NCBI GenBank assembly: GCA_963722585.1 | Contig: CAVRNU010000021.1 | Location: 1 to 64,000 of the forward strand | DNA length: 64,000 bases | Reading direction: 5' to 3' | Origin: KBS-96 sp963722585 | Lineage (GTDB): Bacteria > Acidobacteriota > Terriglobia > Bryobacterales > Bryobacteraceae | Shown: one piece after another, positions 62,049 to 64,000 of the stretch | Position numbering within the stretch: position 1 is the first letter of the stretch | How the letters are laid out: each line of letters begins with the position of its first letter | Program-made: the position numbers and the translations under genes | The notes under the pieces: generated by a model | The model's input: only the letters and a program-made list of their open reading frames with translations | Databases searched by the model: none | What the model was told of the DNA's origin: nothing

Positions 62049-63290
62049 ATGCCGCTTAATCCCAAACGAACAGTGAACGAGCTCAAGGAGCTGCGGGAGC
62101 TCACAAGCGACAAGGACGGAGCGCAGCGCGTCGCCTGGACCGACATGTGGCTCAAGGCGCGCGACTGGTTTCGAACGAAACTCGCGGATTTGCCTGTCGA
62201 ACAGCACTACGACGCTGCCGGTAACAACTGGGTCACTTTGCCCGGGCACTCGCCTGAAGCGCTGCTGCTTGGCGGTCATCTGGACTCGGTACCGAATGGC
62301 GGTTGGCTCGATGGAAGCCTTGGGGCGCTGGTTTCGCTCGAAGTGCTGCGTACTTTCGCGGATGAATTCAATGGCCGGCCACCGGTTACGATCCGGCTGG
62401 TTGATTGGGCTGATGAAGAAGGCGCGCGTTTTGGACGCAGCTTATTCGGTTCGTCTGCATTCGCCGGGAACCAAACCGTCAATGCCGACCGCGGTCGAAC
62501 TGACAAAGACGGTGTGCGGCTGGAAGACGCACTGCGGCGCTGTGGCGTCGATATTGAGCGCATTGGCGATGCGATCCGCGAACGGGAAAATGCGCGTGCT
62601 TATCTCGAACTGCACATCGAGCAAGGCCCGGTGCTCGAACGAATGGGTCTTCCCCTGGCAGTTGTGCTTGGAACCAAGGGTGTAGAACGGCACGCTGTAA
62701 CGTTTTTCGGACAGGAAGCGCACTCCGGCTCAACACCCATGGACGTTCGACGCGATGCGCTGGCAGCCGCCGCCAAGCTGGCTCTCGAGATTCGCCCGAT
62801 TGCCGCGCGCCATAAAGATGCTGTCTGTACGATGGGCAGCGTCAAAACGTTTCCGGGAATCGTCACCGCCGTTGTGGGACGTTGCGAAACGACGCTCGAT
62901 CAGCGCGACCTCGATCCAGCCGTGCTTGCGGCCATGCACCGCGAAGCTATCGAGGCAAGCGAGCGCTTCGCCCGGGAGGAGCGCTGCACCGTCCAGTGGT
63001 CGCGTATCTGGAACATCGAACCAATCGCATTTCACCCCGAACTGATTCAACTCTGCAGGGATGCCATTCGGGAGATTGCGGGCGAGGCGCCATCTCTGCC
63101 TTCGGGTCCGCTACATGATGCGGCGGAAGTGAGCCGGGCCGGTATTCCAACCGTGATGATGTTTGTACAATCGCTTGGCGGAATCAGCCACAACAAAATC
63201 GAGGACACGAAAGAGGAGCATGTCGAGTCCTCGGTCGCCGCGTTCCACCGGCTTGCGACGAAAGCCGCCGAGTGGATCACGACGGGATGA
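62049..63290 (+). CDS. M20-family amidohydrolase, probably N-carbamoyl-beta-alanine amidohydrolase
   Basis: A 413-residue protein. Metal sites: LLLGGHLDSVPNGGWLDGSL, LVDWADEEGARFGRSLFGSS, ELHIEQGPVLERMGL, and LPSGPLHDAAEVSRAGIPTV; the lid domain has GQEAHSGSTPMDVRRDALAA. It is a third relative of the two purine-pathway amidohydrolases in this window. Position after hydA argues for beta-ureidopropionase: beta-alanine, CO2 and ammonia from N-carbamoyl-beta-alanine. A carbamoyl-L-amino-acid hydrolase remains possible. Its end overlaps the convergent PRISE gene by 14 bp. Confidence 0.85.
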   Translation: MPLNPKRTVNELKELRELTSDKDGAQRVAWTDMWLKARDWFRTKLADLPVEQHYDAAGNNWVTLPGHSPEALLLGGHLDSVPNGGWLDGSLGALVSLEVLRTFADEFNGRPPVTIRLVDWADEEGARFGRSLFGSSAFAGNQTVNADRGRTDKDGVRLEDALRRCGVDIERIGDAIRERENARAYLELHIEQGPVLERMGLPLAVVLGTKGVERHAVTFFGQEAHSGSTPMDVRRDALAAAAKLALEIRPIAARHKDAVCTMGSVKTFPGIVTAVVGRCETTLDQRDLDPAVLAAMHREAIEASERFAREERCTVQWSRIWNIEPIAFHPELIQLCRDAIREIAGEAPSLPSGPLHDAAEVSRAGIPTVMMFVQSLGGISHNKIEDTKEEHVESSVAAFHRLATKAAEWITTG

Positions 63291-64000
63291 ATCGCATTTT
63301 TTGAAACTGCGCAAGCAGCCGAACGAGCATTTCTTCCGTATCCGCCCACTCGTAGAAACCAAATTGCCGAGACTTCGTCGTGTCAGATATTACATCGTAA
63401 TCGAGATTAAAAACGGCTTCGCCAAACGGCCACGCCGCAGCCTCTTGGAAAGAGTAGTCTAGAAGACCGTGTTTTTTGACGACGGATTTCCAGACTGCTT
63501 CTTTATCGGACATGAATTGCGCAAGGGGGAGGCGTTGAGGCGGTGCATAATCCATCCTGAGAAACTTGGCGAGCCGCGGCCAGATATTCTCCCAACGATT
63601 GACGTCTCCATTCGTGATATTAAATGCTTGCCCATCGCACCGGTCATTTTCGCCTGCCCAAACCACAGCTTTGGCCAGAAGTTCGGCATCGGTCATCTCC
63701 ATTAGCGCGCGATATGCGGCAGTTGACCCTGGAAAGCGAAGAGGCAACCCCGTTTCTTTGCAGAGAGCAGCATAGACAGCGATGACCGTTGCCATGTTCA
63801 TGGGATTTCCAACTGCAAAACCGCAGATTAACGACGGCCGAAGCGCGGTCCACGACCACGCCTTGCCGGTCGAATATTCCTTCAGGTAGTCTTCCTGGTT
63901 GTAGTAGAAATTCGGCGGCATATGGCGCGGATCGGTCTCTTTTGCGGGCGTCTTATATGGCCCTAGATGTGCGCCGTAAAATTTAGCCCCTTCAATCAGG
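63277..64000 (-). CDS. PRISE-type short-chain dehydrogenase, 5' end outside the window
   Basis: The frame is open to the right edge, so only the C-terminal ~240 residues are seen. GAKFYGAHLGPYKTPA, then MPPNFYYNQEDYLKEY (with the active-site Tyr in an NFYYxQED context) and TALRPSLICGFAVGNPMNMA are typical of progesterone-5-beta-reductase/iridoid-synthase-like (PRISE) SDR proteins, NADPH-dependent enone reductases. The Rossmann N-terminus is outside. The natural substrate in bacteria is unknown. It has no obvious link to the pyrimidine operon, which it overlaps tail to tail by 14 bp. Confidence 0.85.
   Translation of the reverse strand, partial: LIEGAKFYGAHLGPYKTPAKETDPRHMPPNFYYNQEDYLKEYSTGKAWSWTALRPSLICGFAVGNPMNMATVIAVYAALCKETGLPLRFPGSTAAYRALMEMTDAELLAKAVVWAGENDRCDGQAFNITNGDVNRWENIWPRLAKFLRMDYAPPQRLPLAQFMSDKEAVWKSVVKKHGLLDYSFQEAAAWPFGEAVFNLDYDVISDTTKSRQFGFYEWADTEEMLVRLLAQFQKMRFIPS

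Noticed and set aside
1..64000. CRISPR arrays, tRNA or rRNA genes, prophage
   Set aside because: No spaced direct repeats of CRISPR type, no cloverleaf or rRNA-like sequence in the gaps, and no integrase, capsid or tail protein seen.

Overview
The window looks like a chromosome segment of an Acidobacteriota member, probably related to Bryobacterales/'Solibacter'. This is inferred from the mix of large Oar-like TonB-type receptors with an N-terminal carboxypeptidase-regulatory domain, an FG-GAP/ASPIC (CRTAC1-type) protein, many TPR proteins, multihaem cytochromes, a PadR regulator paired with an ADOP-type MacB permease, and a GC-rich composition. No rRNA, tRNA, CRISPR array or phage gene was seen.

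Region 1 (1-14120) is an envelope and redox block. It holds a TPR protein cut by the window edge, a Tat-exported ASPIC/UnbV protein, a frameshifted TonB-type receptor, a second TPR protein and two related seven-haem cytochromes lying tail to tail. One of these cytochromes is fused to a parvulin-like domain and a TPR domain. A TPR/outer-membrane-barrel protein and a secreted glycoside-hydrolase-like protein follow, and together resemble a PgaA/PgaB-style pair without a synthase.

Region 2 (14120-26253) is housekeeping. It contains typA/bipA, a second TonB-type receptor facing it, the remnant of a CopG-type antitoxin, and the translation operon rplM-rpsI-rpsB-tsf-pyrH-frr. Just after frr a group II intron interrupts a palindromic repeat; its reverse transcriptase ORF has two compensating frameshifts. 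A second, intact copy of that repeat lies at 39152-39260.

Region 3 (26271-42013) is cell-envelope biogenesis: mtgA, a small Cna-B-like secreted protein, a YihY/BrkB membrane protein, and an overlapping three-gene operon of an Omp85 (BamA/TamA) protein, a SurA-N-like protein and TamB. An M48-like protein whose HEXXH motif reads HQLGH follows, then an HGSNAT-like acyltransferase, a membrane-anchored Ig-like protein and an FG-GAP protein.

Region 4 (42010-63290) is a nucleobase-catabolism island. One minus-strand operon (allB, three xanthine dehydrogenase subunit genes, uraD, uraH, uricase) converts xanthine to allantoin and allantoate. A second minus-strand set (NCS1 permease, nucleoside hydrolase, PadR, ADOP permease, allantoate amidohydrolase, ureidoglycine aminohydrolase, ureidoglycolate amidohydrolase) takes allantoate to glyoxylate and ammonia. 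A guanine deaminase sits between them. A plus-strand operon (preT, preA, dihydropyrimidinase, N-carbamoyl-beta-alanine-type amidohydrolase) is the reductive pyrimidine pathway. The window ends inside a PRISE-type short-chain dehydrogenase gene.

Three genes (the first TonB receptor, the intron RT and the ADOP permease) are broken by single-base frameshifts. Real decay and sequence error cannot be told apart from this sequence alone. All functions are inferred from motifs read by eye; no database search was run.
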